A DNA stretch of 64,000 bases, from positions 1 to 64,000 of the forward strand of contig NZ_CAMYIV010000009.1 of assembly GCF_947258575.1 (NCBI RefSeq), given 5' to 3'. The notes beneath the pieces were generated by a model that was given only the letters and a program-made list of their open reading frames with translations, was not told the DNA's origin and made no database searches. Made by a program: the position numbers and the translations under genes. Below, piece by piece: positions 45,636 to 54,965 of the stretch. This stretch comes from an uncultured Alcanivorax sp. GTDB taxonomy: Bacteria > Pseudomonadota > Gammaproteobacteria > Pseudomonadales > Alcanivoracaceae. Every line of letters starts with the position of its first letter. Within the stretch, counting starts at the first letter, position 1.

Positions 45636-46988
45636 ATGGGCATTCGCAACAAACTCTTTGTCATTTTCCTGTCCACCTTCCTGGTGCTCACCCTGGCGGC
45701 CAGCGGATTCTATTACCTGTCGTTCCTGCGCAGTCTGGAAACCTATCTGGATGAACGTCAGCAAGCCCAGGTAGAACGACTGGCGGATCACCTTGGCATC
45801 CTCTACCAACAGCGCGGCGGCTGGCAGTTCCTGATGGATGACCCCCGTCTGCTCAAACGACTCTACCGGCTGGCCGGAGATAGGGATGACGACCGTGACA
45901 GCCGCGGCGATCACCGCCATCTGCAGCTGCTGGATGCCCACAAACAACGGCTGTTAGGCCCACCCGCGCCGCCGAAATTCCGTTCGGACATTCCTGTTCA
46001 GGTCGGCCGCAGTATCGTCGGCTACCTGACCTACCCGGATCAGGACGCTATCCGCGACAAACTGGACCAACGCTTCAAGGGCCGCCAGCTGCGCTTCATG
46101 GGCTGGATGCTGTTTGTGGGCGTGTTGCTGTCACTGCTGGTGTCCTGGCTACTGGCCCGCCACCTGGTGGCACCGATTCTTGCCCTGTCCAACCACACCC
46201 GCGACCTGCAGGAAGGCCACTACAGCGCCCGCCTGGAAACCCGCCGCCGGGACGAACTGGGCACCCTCACCGAACAGGTCAATCAGTTGGCGCAGCGTCT
46301 GGATCAGGGCCAGCAGGCCCGCCAACGCTGGTTCTCGGATATTGCCCATGAGCTGCGCACCCCGGTGGCAATCCTGCAGGGTGAGCTGGAAGCCATCAGC
46401 GATGGCATTCGCCCCTTGAGCGCCGAATTCATCAAGTCTCTGGAAGGGGAAGTGGCCCAGCTCACTCACCTGATCAACGACCTGCACGACCTGGCGCTGG
46501 CGGATGGCGGCAATCTGCGTTATCAGTTCCACCGGGAGGATCTGGCGTACCTGCTCGGCGAGGTGGTCGACAGCTATCGCAACAGCTTTAGCCAGCAGAG
46601 CATCAGCCTGGAAACCCGTATTCCCGACCTTGCCGTTATTGATATGGATCCGGTGCGCATTCGCCAGCTGCTGGACAACCTGCTGCAGAACTCTCTCAAG
46701 TACACCGCCAGCGGCGGTACCTTGAGCCTCTCGCTGACACACACTGGCGACAACTGGGAACTACTGCTGGAAGACAGTGCCCCGGGTGTGCCCGACGAGG
46801 CCCTGCCCCGCTTGTTCGACCATCTGTACCGGGTAGAAAGCTCCCGCAACCGCCGCACCGGCGGCGCCGGCCTGGGGCTGGCCATTTGCCAGCGTATCGT
46901 TGAAGCCCATGGCGGCACCATCGGTGCGCAGCACAGCCCTCTGGGCGGCGTGCGGATCCGTATCACCTTGCCGGGAGAGAGCACATGA
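45636..46988 (+). CDS. baeS: Sensor histidine kinase, BaeS-like
   Basis: 450 residues from ATG 45636. TM1 about 9-30, a periplasmic sensor loop of about 120 residues, TM2 about 155-175, HAMP about 176-228, then the dimerisation domain with phosphoacceptor His238 (DIAHELRTP) and an ATPase domain with N (LLQNSLKYT), G1 (DSAPGVP) and G2 (TGGAGLGLAI) boxes. It resembles BaeS envelope-stress sensors. The stop codon overlaps the regulator start (ATGA). The Spy-like gene downstream supports an envelope role. Confidence 0.88.
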   Translation: MGIRNKLFVIFLSTFLVLTLAASGFYYLSFLRSLETYLDERQQAQVERLADHLGILYQQRGGWQFLMDDPRLLKRLYRLAGDRDDDRDSRGDHRHLQLLDAHKQRLLGPPAPPKFRSDIPVQVGRSIVGYLTYPDQDAIRDKLDQRFKGRQLRFMGWMLFVGVLLSLLVSWLLARHLVAPILALSNHTRDLQEGHYSARLETRRRDELGTLTEQVNQLAQRLDQGQQARQRWFSDIAHELRTPVAILQGELEAISDGIRPLSAEFIKSLEGEVAQLTHLINDLHDLALADGGNLRYQFHREDLAYLLGEVVDSYRNSFSQQSISLETRIPDLAVIDMDPVRIRQLLDNLLQNSLKYTASGGTLSLSLTHTGDNWELLLEDSAPGVPDEALPRLFDHLYRVESSRNRRTGGAGLGLAICQRIVEAHGGTIGAQHSPLGGVRIRITLPGEST

Positions 46989-47656
46989 GCCGCATTTTGA
47001 TCGTGGAAGACGAGCCACGGCTGTCACAACTGATGGCAGACTATCTCCAGCACGCCCACTTCCACACCGAACAGACCGACAGCGCGCGGACCGCCATGGC
47101 ACTGGCAAAAGAGGAACGCTTCCAGGCTATCTTGCTGGACCTGATGCTGCCGGACGGCGACGGTATGGAAGTGTGCAAGGCCATCCGCCGTCACAGCCAG
47201 GTGCCGATCCTGATGGTCACCGCCCGGGTGGATGAAGTGGATCGCCTGCTGGGCCTGGAACTGGGTGCCGACGACTATATCTGTAAACCCTTCAGCCCCC
47301 GGGAAGTGGTGGCCAGAGTCAAGGCAGTACTGCGCCGGTCCAACCCACAACCAGACACTACCGGCCCCACCTTGACCCTGGACGACGAGCGCTATGAAGC
47401 GGTCATGGGCAAGCAGCGGGTCGCCCTCACCGCCATCGAATTCGCCCTGCTCGAGACCCTGTCCCGCCACCCTGGTCGCATCTGGTCCCGGGATCAGTTG
47501 ATGGATGAAATCTACCAGGACCACCGTGTGGTTTCTGACCGCACCATCGACAGCCACATCCGCAAACTGCGCCGCAAGCTCAGCGACGGGGATGATACCT
47601 CCCATGACTGGATCGGTAGTGTTTATGGGGTGGGGTATCGGTTGGAGCAGCCGTAG
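46985..47656 (+). CDS. baeR: OmpR-family response regulator, BaeR-like
   Basis: 223 residues. The receiver domain has Glu8/Asp9 and phosphoacceptor Asp52, followed by a winged-helix DNA-binding domain (about 125-222) with RIWSRDQLMDEIY and RTIDSHIRKLRRKL. Translationally coupled to the kinase. Probable target: the exported chaperone-like gene 280 bp downstream. Confidence 0.9.
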   Translation: MSRILIVEDEPRLSQLMADYLQHAHFHTEQTDSARTAMALAKEERFQAILLDLMLPDGDGMEVCKAIRRHSQVPILMVTARVDEVDRLLGLELGADDYICKPFSPREVVARVKAVLRRSNPQPDTTGPTLTLDDERYEAVMGKQRVALTAIEFALLETLSRHPGRIWSRDQLMDEIYQDHRVVSDRTIDSHIRKLRRKLSDGDDTSHDWIGSVYGVGYRLEQP

Positions 47657-47685
47657 CGGCAACAACCCCCTCTACAAAGCCGCTG

Positions 47686-47821
47686 TAGGAGCGGCTCTAG
47701 AGCCGCGAACCGTGCGAAGCACGGAATCGACCGAAGGGCGATCAGGGATTTCACCCATCGACATGTTCCAGATAGCCACTCGCCGGTCAGTTCCGGTTCG
47801 CCCCTCAAGAGGGGCTCCTAC
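47686..47821. repeat. REP-like composite element 6
   Basis: The left unit, from 47686 for about 26 bp, has the GGC/GCC stem. A hairpin CCGTGC GAA GCACGG follows at the position where the element at 4201 has CCTCGC GTA GCGAGG. The shared module GGGCGATCAGGGATTTC comes next. The right unit 47796-47821 has a CCC/GGG stem. Confidence 0.85.
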
Positions 47822-47936
47822 AGCCTGGCGCCATCGAACCTGCGTCTTCCTTATTTCCTGCATATTCCTTGCACCCTTCCCGCCCATACTGCTTCCACAC
47901 ATTCACAGGGACTCACTGAGTCACAAGGAGAGCATC

Positions 47937-48263
47937 ATGAAAAAACTGGCTATTGTTGCCCTGGCTATCTTTACCACCTCCGCTTTTGCCTATGGCCCTG
48001 GTCATAAAGGCGGCGAGCACATGGTGGAGCGTCTGGAAAAGAAACTGGAACTGAGCGAAGAACAAAGCACTCAGCTCAAGGCCATCTTTCAGGAGCAGGG
48101 CGAAAAGATGAAAGCCCTGCATGAAGAAACGCAGACTAAAATGAATACCGTACTGACCCCGGAGCAGCAGGAAAAGCTGGCCGAGATGAAAGAAAAGCGC
48201 AAGGAGCGCTGGGAAGAACGCAAGGAAAAATGGAAGGGAAAAAAGGGTAAGCAGGGGGAATAA
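47937..48263 (+). CDS. Spy/CpxP-like periplasmic protein
   Basis: 108 residues. A signal peptide (MKKLAIVALAIFTTSAFA) is followed by a highly charged, almost wholly helical mature protein. It contains LELSEEQSTQLKAIF and VLTPEQQEKL, the LTxxQ-type pattern of Spy/CpxP envelope-stress proteins, and ends in a Lys/Glu-rich tail. AAGGAG is 6 nt before the ATG. The position after baeSR suggests BaeR control; in E. coli spy is a Bae and Cpx target. Confidence 0.8.
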   Translation: MKKLAIVALAIFTTSAFAYGPGHKGGEHMVERLEKKLELSEEQSTQLKAIFQEQGEKMKALHEETQTKMNTVLTPEQQEKLAEMKEKRKERWEERKEKWKGKKGKQGE

Positions 48264-48283
48264 TTCAGGCTACCGTTTTTTTC

Positions 48284-48379
48284 GGACGTCTGAGGTCGGA
48301 CATCCGACGCTAAAAAATAAAAGTCTGAAAAGCATGAAAGCTGGTTTTGGGTTTGACCTCAGACTTCCGACGTCAGACC
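48284..48379. repeat. Heptad inverted element H8
   Basis: The left arm 48284-48311 has GGACGTC, TGAGGTC, GGACATC and CGACGCT. The right arm 48352-48379 has TTTGACC, TCAGACT, TCCGACG and TCAGACC, the inverse of the left arm. Followed by a terminator; convergent gap between the Spy-like gene and aceF. Confidence 0.85.
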
Positions 48380-48390
48380 CGCACCCCCCA

Positions 48391-48425
48391 ACGAAGATAG
48401 CCGGCAAATTGCCGGCTATCTTCGT
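48391..48425. terminator. Long perfect stem-loop between convergent genes
   Basis: A 15-bp stem, ACGAAGATAGCCGGC with its inverse, around a 5-nt loop. T-tracts are weak on both sides. It is probably a shared terminator for the Spy-like gene and aceF. Confidence 0.7.
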
Positions 48426-48442
48426 TGCATTGAGAGGACCAC

Positions 48443-50098
48443 TTAAAGCAGCGCCCGTCGCATATCCGTCAACAACTGACTCAGGTAGGTGGTGAAACGG
48501 GCCGCATCGGCGCCATCAATCACCCGGTGGTCATAGGACAGGCTCAGCGGCAGCATCAGCCGAGGCTGAAACTGCTCACCGTCCCAGGCCGGCTGCATGT
48601 CGGATCGGCTTACCCCGAGGATGGCCACTTCCGGCCAATTCACAATGGGCGTAAAGGCGGTGCCTCCGATCCCCCCCAGCGAGGAAATACTGAAAGTCCC
48701 GCCTTTCATATCCGCCGGTGTCAGTTTGCGGTTACGGGCCTTTTCCGCCAGCTCACCCATTTCCTGGGCAATGGCTTTCAGACCCTTCTTGTCCGCATCC
48801 TTGATCACCGGCACCACCAGTCCATTGGGGGTATCCACGGCAATGCCGATGTTGATGTAGTGCTTCTGAATCAAAGCCTCACCGCTGTTTTCCAGGGAGC
48901 TGTTGAAACGCGGGAACTCCTGCAGCGCCCTGGCGCAGGCGCTGACCAGAAACGCCAGCATGGTCAGCTTAACGCCTTCTTTCTCCAGCACCTTGTTCTG
49001 CTGTTTGCGGAACGCTTCCAGGCCGGTGATATCTGCCATCTCGTGTTGGGTGACATGGGGAATGGTCAGCCAGGAGCGAGTCAGGTTCTGGGCGGACACC
49101 TTGCGCAGCTTGTTGAGTTCCAGCCGCTCGATCTCACCAAAATGGCTGAAATCGATCTCCGGCAATTCCACCGCCAGACCACCGCCGGATGCCTTTGGCG
49201 CACCTTCAAGGCGTTGCTTCACCCAGGCATGCACATCTTCCTTGAGGATACGATCCTTGGGCCCGGTGCCGTTGACCTGCGCCAGATCCACGCCCATTTC
49301 CCGTGCCAGCTTGCGGACCGCCGGGCCGGCGTGCACGGACCTGGAGTGGGAACCGGCATCCGCTGTGGTTGGCTGCGACGTTGCCGGAGCCGGTTTTTGC
49401 TCGGAGGAGGTCTGCTCCGGGGCTGGCGCCGACTTCGTCTCTGACTTTTCTGCCGCCTCTGCTTTGTTGTCCGCTGTCGGCTTACCGCCGGCTACGGCCA
49501 TGGTCAGCAGCGCATCGCCGGTGCCAACCTTGTCGCCCATCTTCACTGCCACCGATTCCACCTTGCCGGCGAAGGGGGCTGGAATTTCCAGGGACGCCTT
49601 GTCCGATTCCACCACCACGATGACCTGCTCCTGTTCGAGCTCATCACCCACGGCCACATTCACTTCGATGATTTCTGCAGCATCGATATCGCCAAGATCG
49701 GGGACGGAAACCGTTTCGCTGCCACCGCTTTCCTGCGCTTGCGGTGCTTCGGGCTCATCCTCTTCTTGCGGCGTCGACTCTGGCGCCGGTTTTTCCTCTG
49801 CAGCTTGCGACGCTTCACTGACAGCCTCGGATTCCTGGACGGCGTCGTCTTCCGACTCGCCGTCGGCCTCCACTTCCATCAGTTCATCGCCTTCCTTGAC
49901 CCGATCCCCCACCTTGACGCTGATGGCAGTAATCGTCCCCGCCTGGGGCGCCGGCACTTCCACCGTGGCCTTGTCGGACTCCATAACAATAATGGTGTCT
50001 TCTGCGGCAATGGTATCGCCGACTTTCACGCTGATCTCGATGACGTCAACAGGATCACTGCTGCCCACATCGGGAACACAAATCATGCTCTTACTCAC
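48443..50098 (-). CDS. aceF: Pyruvate dehydrogenase E2, dihydrolipoyllysine acetyltransferase
   Basis: 551 residues from GTG 50098, which has AAAGGAG 6 nt upstream. Two lipoyl domains with Lys43 and Lys167 in ESDKA, joined by Ala/Glu/Pro-rich linkers; a peripheral-subunit binding domain (about 255-290); and the catalytic domain ending [15 protein letters not shown] with His524 and Asp528. It transfers the acetyl group from lipoamide to CoA. It lies 36 bp after aceE in the same operon. No lpd gene is adjacent. Confidence 0.96.
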   Translation of the reverse strand: MSKSMICVPDVGSSDPVDVIEISVKVGDTIAAEDTIIVMESDKATVEVPAPQAGTITAISVKVGDRVKEGDELMEVEADGESEDDAVQESEAVSEASQAAEEKPAPESTPQEEDEPEAPQAQESGGSETVSVPDLGDIDAAEIIEVNVAVGDELEQEQVIVVVESDKASLEIPAPFAGKVESVAVKMGDKVGTGDALLTMAVAGGKPTADNKAEAAEKSETKSAPAPEQTSSEQKPAPATSQPTTADAGSHSRSVHAGPAVRKLAREMGVDLAQVNGTGPKDRILKEDVHAWVKQRLEGAPKASGGGLAVELPEIDFSHFGEIERLELNKLRKVSAQNLTRSWLTIPHVTQHEMADITGLEAFRKQQNKVLEKEGVKLTMLAFLVSACARALQEFPRFNSSLENSGEALIQKHYINIGIAVDTPNGLVVPVIKDADKKGLKAIAQEMGELAEKARNRKLTPADMKGGTFSISSLGGIGGTAFTPIVNWPEVAILGVSRSDMQPAWDGEQFQPRLMLPLSLSYDHRVIDGADAARFTTYLSQLLTDMRRALL

Positions 50099-50134
50099 AC
50101 CTGTCTCCTTTTGTGAGATCACGCTGGGGTGCGA

Positions 50135-52807
50135 TCAATGCATCACCGGATAGGGTTTATCCGTATCGATGCCGTATTTTTCGATGGCCTTTTTCACAGT
50201 AGACGCCTCTACCTTGCCATCCTTGCGCAGCGCACTGAGTGCCGCCAGCACCACAAAATAGCGGTCTACTTCAAAGAAGTGGCGCAGTTTCTGGCGGGAA
50301 TCACTGCGGCCGAACCCGTCGGTGCCCAGCACCGTATAAGGAGCATGTACCCAGGGCCGGATCTGGTCGGCAAAGGCACGCATGTAATCGGTGGACGCAA
50401 TCACCGGGCCGTCGCGATCATCCAGACATTTCTCTACCCAGCTGCGCTCACGCTCCTGATCCGGATTGAGGATTTCGTCCCGGTCCAGGCGCAGACCTTG
50501 CCGACGTAGTTCGTTGAAGCTGGTGACACTCCACACGTCCGCGGCCACTCCGAAGTCATCACGGAGCAGTTCCGCGGCGGCTTCCACTTCGCGAAGAATG
50601 GTGCCACTGCCCAGCAACTGCACACGGGGGGATTTTTTGGTTTTTCCCTTGCCTTCGCGTAACAGATACATGCCCCGGCGAATGCCTTCTTCGGCCCCCT
50701 CCGGCATGGCGCCGTGCACGTAGTTTTCGTTCATCAGCGTCAGGTAGTAGAAGACTTTTTCGTTGTCTTCATACATGCGCTTGAGCCCGTCATGGAGAAT
50801 TACCGCCAGCTCATAGCTGTAGGTGGGGTCATAGCTGACACAGTTGGGCACGGTGCTGGCCAGCAGATGGCTGTGGCCATCCTGGTGCTGCAGCCCTTCG
50901 CCATTGAGGGTGGTGCGCCCGGCGGTGGCTCCCAGCAGGAAACCCCGGGCCTGGCTATCGCCGGCGGCCCAGCACAGGTCTCCCACGCGCTGGAAACCGA
51001 ACATGGAGTAATAGATGTAGAACGGAATCAGGGTGAAATCGTGCACGCTGTAGCTGGTGGCAGCCGCCAGCCAGCCGGACATGGCGCCCGCTTCGTTGAT
51101 GCCCTCTTCCAGAATGCGGCCCTTCTTGTCTTCCCGGTAATACATGACCTGGCCGGCGTCCTCGGGCTCGTATTTCTGGCCACCGGAAGAGTAAATGCCC
51201 AGCTGTCGAAACAGGCCTTCCATGCCGAAGGTACGAGCTTCATCGGGCACAATCGGCACCACCCTTTCGCCGATCTGCTTGTCCTTGATCAGCGCGCTCA
51301 TCATGCGCACAAACGCCATGGTGGTGGAAATTTCCCGGTCACCGCTGCCTTCCAGGAAGTTGGCAAAGATATCCAGCCCGGGCAGGGTCAGCGCCTGGCT
51401 GGCCTGCTGGCGACGCATCGGCATATAGCCGCCCAGCTGATCGCGCTGCTCTTTCATGAAGCGCATTTCCGGGGCATTCGCATCCGGCCGGTAGTAGGGC
51501 ACGTCCTTGAGCTGTTCATCGGTGAACGGCATATCGAAGCGATCACGGAAATCCTTCAGGCTTTCCAGGTCCAGCTTCTTCATCTGGTGGGCCTTGTTGA
51601 CCGCTTCGCCGGCACCGGTGGCGTAACCCTTTACGGTCTTGGCCAGGATCACCGTGGGCCGACCGGTATGGTTGACCGCCGCATGGTAGGCCGCGTAGAC
51701 CTTGAAAGGATCGTGGCCACCGCGATTTAGGCGGTACACCTCATCGTCGGACATATGCTCCACCAGCTTCTTCAGCTCCGGGTACTCACCGAAGAAATGC
51801 TCGCGGGTATAGGCGCCACCGTTTTTCTTGTAGGCCTGGTATTCACCGTCCACGCACTCTTCCATGCGCCGGCGCAGCAACCCCTGGCTGTCCCGTTCCA
51901 GCAGTGGGTCCCAGAGACTCCCCCAGACCACCTTGATCACATTCCAGCCGGCACCCCGGAAGACGCCTTCCAGCTCCTGGATGATCTTGCCATTACCGCG
52001 CACCGGACCATCCAGGCGCTGCAGGTTGCAGTTGACCACGAAGATCAGATTATCCAGTTTCTCGCGACCGGCCAGGGCCAGAGCACCCTGGGATTCCGGC
52101 TCGTCCATTTCGCCGTCGCCCAGGAAGGCCCACACCTTGCGGTCATCCTTCTGGATCAGCTCGCGGTTTTGCAGGTACTTCATAACGTGGGCCTGGTAGA
52201 TGGCCTGAATCGGCCCCAGCCCCATGGACACGGTGGGAAATTGCCAGAAATCCGGCATCAGCCAGGGATGCGGATAGGAGGACAGGCCCTTGCCATCCAC
52301 TTCCCGGCGAAAGTTGTCGAGTTGCTCTTCGCTGATGCGCCCTTCCAGGTAAGCGCGGGCATAAACGCCCGGGGCCGAATGGCCCTGGAAGAACACCAGG
52401 TCCCCTTCGTTCTTGTCGCTGGGGGCCCGGAAGAAATGATTGAAACCTACATCGTAAAGCGTGGCAGATGACGCAAAGGAAGCGATATGGCCACCCAGCT
52501 CGTCATCGTTATCCATGTTCGCCCGCATCACCATAGCCAGCGCATTCCAGCGCACCAGGGACCGCACCCGGCGTTCCATGAAGATATCGCTGGGGATCGG
52601 TACTTCGTCTTTGGCAGCAATGGTATTGAGGTACGGGGTATTGAGGTCGGTACGGCGAATGCCCTGTTCCTGGGCCTCGTTGGTGATGGTGTCAAGCAAC
52701 CAGGCGGCCCGCTCAGGGCCTTCGCGCTCGACCACGGATTCCAGGGCTTCAAGCCACTCCCGGGTTTCTGCCGGGTCCATATCATCAAAGAAACTTCTTT
52801 TGTGCAT
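50135..52807 (-). CDS. aceE: Pyruvate dehydrogenase E1, homodimeric type
   Basis: An 890-residue thiamine-diphosphate enzyme decarboxylating pyruvate and acetylating the E2 lipoyl group. The ThDP motif begins GDGEMDEPES and ends in VVNCNLQRLDG; the GHSAPGVYARAYLEGR and FYIYYSMFGFQRVGD blocks are typical of AceE. The second ATG (52807) is preferred because AAGGA is better spaced than for 52813. First gene of aceEF. The 427-bp upstream gap holds a palindrome and element H9. Confidence 0.97.
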   Translation of the reverse strand: MHKRSFFDDMDPAETREWLEALESVVEREGPERAAWLLDTITNEAQEQGIRRTDLNTPYLNTIAAKDEVPIPSDIFMERRVRSLVRWNALAMVMRANMDNDDELGGHIASFASSATLYDVGFNHFFRAPSDKNEGDLVFFQGHSAPGVYARAYLEGRISEEQLDNFRREVDGKGLSSYPHPWLMPDFWQFPTVSMGLGPIQAIYQAHVMKYLQNRELIQKDDRKVWAFLGDGEMDEPESQGALALAGREKLDNLIFVVNCNLQRLDGPVRGNGKIIQELEGVFRGAGWNVIKVVWGSLWDPLLERDSQGLLRRRMEECVDGEYQAYKKNGGAYTREHFFGEYPELKKLVEHMSDDEVYRLNRGGHDPFKVYAAYHAAVNHTGRPTVILAKTVKGYATGAGEAVNKAHQMKKLDLESLKDFRDRFDMPFTDEQLKDVPYYRPDANAPEMRFMKEQRDQLGGYMPMRRQQASQALTLPGLDIFANFLEGSGDREISTTMAFVRMMSALIKDKQIGERVVPIVPDEARTFGMEGLFRQLGIYSSGGQKYEPEDAGQVMYYREDKKGRILEEGINEAGAMSGWLAAATSYSVHDFTLIPFYIYYSMFGFQRVGDLCWAAGDSQARGFLLGATAGRTTLNGEGLQHQDGHSHLLASTVPNCVSYDPTYSYELAVILHDGLKRMYEDNEKVFYYLTLMNENYVHGAMPEGAEEGIRRGMYLLREGKGKTKKSPRVQLLGSGTILREVEAAAELLRDDFGVAADVWSVTSFNELRRQGLRLDRDEILNPDQERERSWVEKCLDDRDGPVIASTDYMRAFADQIRPWVHAPYTVLGTDGFGRSDSRQKLRHFFEVDRYFVVLAALSALRKDGKVEASTVKKAIEKYGIDTDKPYPVMH

Positions 52808-53031
52808 GGGCATGCGTCCTTTTTCGCGTCGCCTGGCAGCCCTGCAGGATCACTGCAGCACCGCGGAAATAAGCGCCCGGGGGTGTTGGGCGAACTGATA
52901 CAAGCTCTTTCCATACTAGCCGCAATGACTGGCCGGTCAAATGACGATAATCACCACAGGCGGGTTACAGGCGGATGTTTTGGTATGGCAAAAGCCCTGC
53001 CAGCATGACGACGGCCACAGCAGGACGACAT

Positions 53032-53045
53032 CAGACCTAAGTCTG
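53032..53045. promoter_or_regulatory. Candidate operator upstream of aceEF
   Basis: CAGAC, four bases, GTCTG: a perfect 5-4-5 inverted repeat about 225 bp before aceE. A regulator such as a PdhR-like protein is possible, but the sequence does not match the E. coli PdhR box. Confidence 0.3.
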
Positions 53046-53116
53046 GTCGGGAGAAAAGCACCTCCACCCTTCCCGCAGGGTGCATGAGCCCAAGCGAACA
53101 ACACCAGGCGAAAAGC

Positions 53117-53197
53117 AATTGATAATGAATAATTGAGAATTGAGAACCGACACAGCGTTGATCGCGCCGTTATCAATTATCCATTCTCAATGATTAA
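53117..53197. repeat. Heptad inverted element H9
   Basis: The left arm 53117-53151 has AATTGAT, AATGAAT, AATTGAG, AATTGAG and AACCGAC. The right arm 53170-53197 has TTATCAA, TTATCCA, TTCTCAA and TGATTAA, the inverse of the left arm. It is far more AT-rich than its surroundings and than the other elements, yet keeps the same period and arm length. Confidence 0.85.
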
Positions 53198-53240
53198 TTA
53201 GAGGGTTCGCTCAGTGCACCCCACGCGCGACCCAGCGCCT

Positions 53241-54077
53241 TCAGATCGCGATAACCCACAGCGCCGCCAGGATCAGCCAGATGGCAACACAGCGCAGTAG
53301 CAGCCCCTGCAGGGATTCCAGATGATCCAGGGCCGCTGACAGGGAACCTTCACCGCTGGACTGGGAGTCTTCCAGGGCCACATTGGCCACCTGTTGTAGC
53401 GCTTGGCCGCTGTGTTCCTGGCGCGACCAATGGCCACGCATTTTTTCCATAACGGCGGTGAAATCACCGGCCAGCGCCATACTCAACACCAGCAACCGGT
53501 TGGCCGGCCAGCTTAGCCAGCTATCCAGGCGTGTCTGCCAGTGATTGGCCTGCTCGTCGCCAGCCCGGATTACCCAGGCTCGATTGAGTACGACCAGAAA
53601 CGCCGCGGCGAAACCCAGTAGCACCAGCCAGAAGATAGCGATAAAGAGCTGTTGTTCCCGCGCCAGAATTTTTTCCGTCAGGGCACTCTGGTAGGCAGGA
53701 TCGTCCGGTGTTCCGGTCACATCGAATTCATCCGTGGCCAGGGCCGCAAAGCCTTCCGGGTCGTTCATTCGACCACGCACCAGTAATTCATCCACATGAC
53801 GAAACTCGCTTTGTCCTCCTGCCAGCCACAGCATCAATATCACGCCCAGAAGCAACACCACCAGCTGCCCCCAGAAACCGTCCAGCCAGCAGGTCAGGGC
53901 GTAAATCAATAGTGCTGGCAACAGCACGGCCAGCCACCAGACTCGCTGCCCCTGCCCCAGGCGGTTGCCCCATTGCTGCAACCAGCCCTGATGGCGTTGC
54001 GGGTTGGCGAGCCACAGCGGCCAGCTGGTATCCAGACGGCGCAGGCCGAGGACCAGTATCAGCACCAGAAACTTCAT
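53241..54077 (-). CDS. ampE: AmpE-like membrane protein
   Basis: 278 residues, about four hydrophobic segments (N-terminal, about 50-90, 143-165 and the C-terminal WLILAALWVIAI). The order ampD-ampE with a 4-bp overlap, and the ELLVRGRMNDPEGFAALA and LVLSMALAGDFTAVMEKM blocks, identify AmpE, a proposed sensor or modulator in beta-lactamase induction. Its biochemical role is not settled. No ampC or ampR is in the window. Confidence 0.88.
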   Translation of the reverse strand: MKFLVLILVLGLRRLDTSWPLWLANPQRHQGWLQQWGNRLGQGQRVWWLAVLLPALLIYALTCWLDGFWGQLVVLLLGVILMLWLAGGQSEFRHVDELLVRGRMNDPEGFAALATDEFDVTGTPDDPAYQSALTEKILAREQQLFIAIFWLVLLGFAAAFLVVLNRAWVIRAGDEQANHWQTRLDSWLSWPANRLLVLSMALAGDFTAVMEKMRGHWSRQEHSGQALQQVANVALEDSQSSGEGSLSAALDHLESLQGLLLRCVAIWLILAALWVIAI

Positions 54078-54640
54078 GCCATTTCCTCCTTGAAACGGGC
54101 CAGGCGGGCCCGGTAATCCGCCCAGTCGAAAGCGGGCCCCGGGTCAGTCTTGCGGCCCGGGGCAATATGTTCGTGGCCGGTGATGCGGACATCCTTGATC
54201 GCCGGGTAATGGGATTGCAGTAGTGCAGTAAGTTCCGTCAGGGTCGCGTACTGCACCTCTTCATAGGGAACAGTATCTGCGCCTTCCAGCTCGATGCCGA
54301 TGGAAAAATCATTACAGTTTTCCCGCCCGGCAAAGCTGGAAACTCCGGCATGCCAGGCCCGCCGATCGCAGGGAACAAACTGCAACAGGCTGCCGTCACG
54401 CCGGATGAGAAAATGCGACGATACGGTCAGCTGGTGGATTTCGCGGAAATAGGGGTGGTCGTCCGGGTTCAGGCAGTTCTGGAACAGGGCCTGGATGTGA
54501 TCGCCGCCGAACTGCTCCGGCGGCAGGCTGATGTTATGAATCACCAGCAGGGATATATCATCGGGATCGGGGCGGAGATTGAAATTGGGGGATGGGCACC
54601 ACTGTGCCTGATCGACCCGGTGTTCGTTGAGGGTGAGCAC
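54074..54640 (-). CDS. ampD: 1,6-anhydro-N-acetylmuramyl-L-alanine amidase AmpD
   Basis: A 188-residue cytoplasmic zinc amidase cleaving the peptide from anhydroMurNAc in muropeptide recycling. Zinc ligands: His in VIHNISLPP (residue 35), His in GHEHIAPGRK, and Asp in TDPGPAFDW. The N-terminus lacks a signal peptide, as expected for AmpD rather than AmiD. The GTG start has AAGGAG nine nt upstream, and that site directly abuts the end of the palindromic element at 54655. Confidence 0.95.
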   Translation of the reverse strand: MLTLNEHRVDQAQWCPSPNFNLRPDPDDISLLVIHNISLPPEQFGGDHIQALFQNCLNPDDHPYFREIHQLTVSSHFLIRRDGSLLQFVPCDRRAWHAGVSSFAGRENCNDFSIGIELEGADTVPYEEVQYATLTELTALLQSHYPAIKDVRITGHEHIAPGRKTDPGPAFDWADYRARLARFKEEMA

Positions 54641-54654
54641 CCGCGCAAGCTCCT

Positions 54655-54942
54655 TAGAACCTGTTCATGATCTATACGCAACCGCGCCGGAGTCAATTTT
54701 TTCGCCAGGTCGTGATTGCGATTGTGTCGTGTAGTCATTCTACATAAATAAGAGCAATCGCGGGCTGGCGGAAAAAGGGGCCCGGCCCTTCGGGTTACCG
54801 CTAAAAATGGCGCCATGCTGTGTTGCGGACCTTGAACTTGACCCGTCAGGCCCTGCGGTCCGCGCCCTCTGTGCTCTGCGAGTATTGCCTGGCACCATTT
54901 TTAGCGGCAACGCGGCTGCGTATAGATCATGAACAGGTTCTA
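54655..54942. mobile_element. MITE-like palindromic element upstream of ampD
   Basis: A 288-bp element with 32-bp terminal inverted repeats (TAGAACCTGTTCATGATC...) matching at all but one position. The ends are TA, compatible with a TA target duplication. Two nested hairpin modules lie inside: 54697-54776 (TTTTTTCGCCAG with CTGGCGGAAAAA, and an inner TGTAG/CTACA) and 54797-54907 (CGCTAAAAATGG with CCATTTTTAGCG). No ORF. It fills the gap between the DUF1631 gene and ampD. Confidence 0.8.
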
Positions 54943-54965
54943 TGCCCGCGCGGACAAACCAACGA

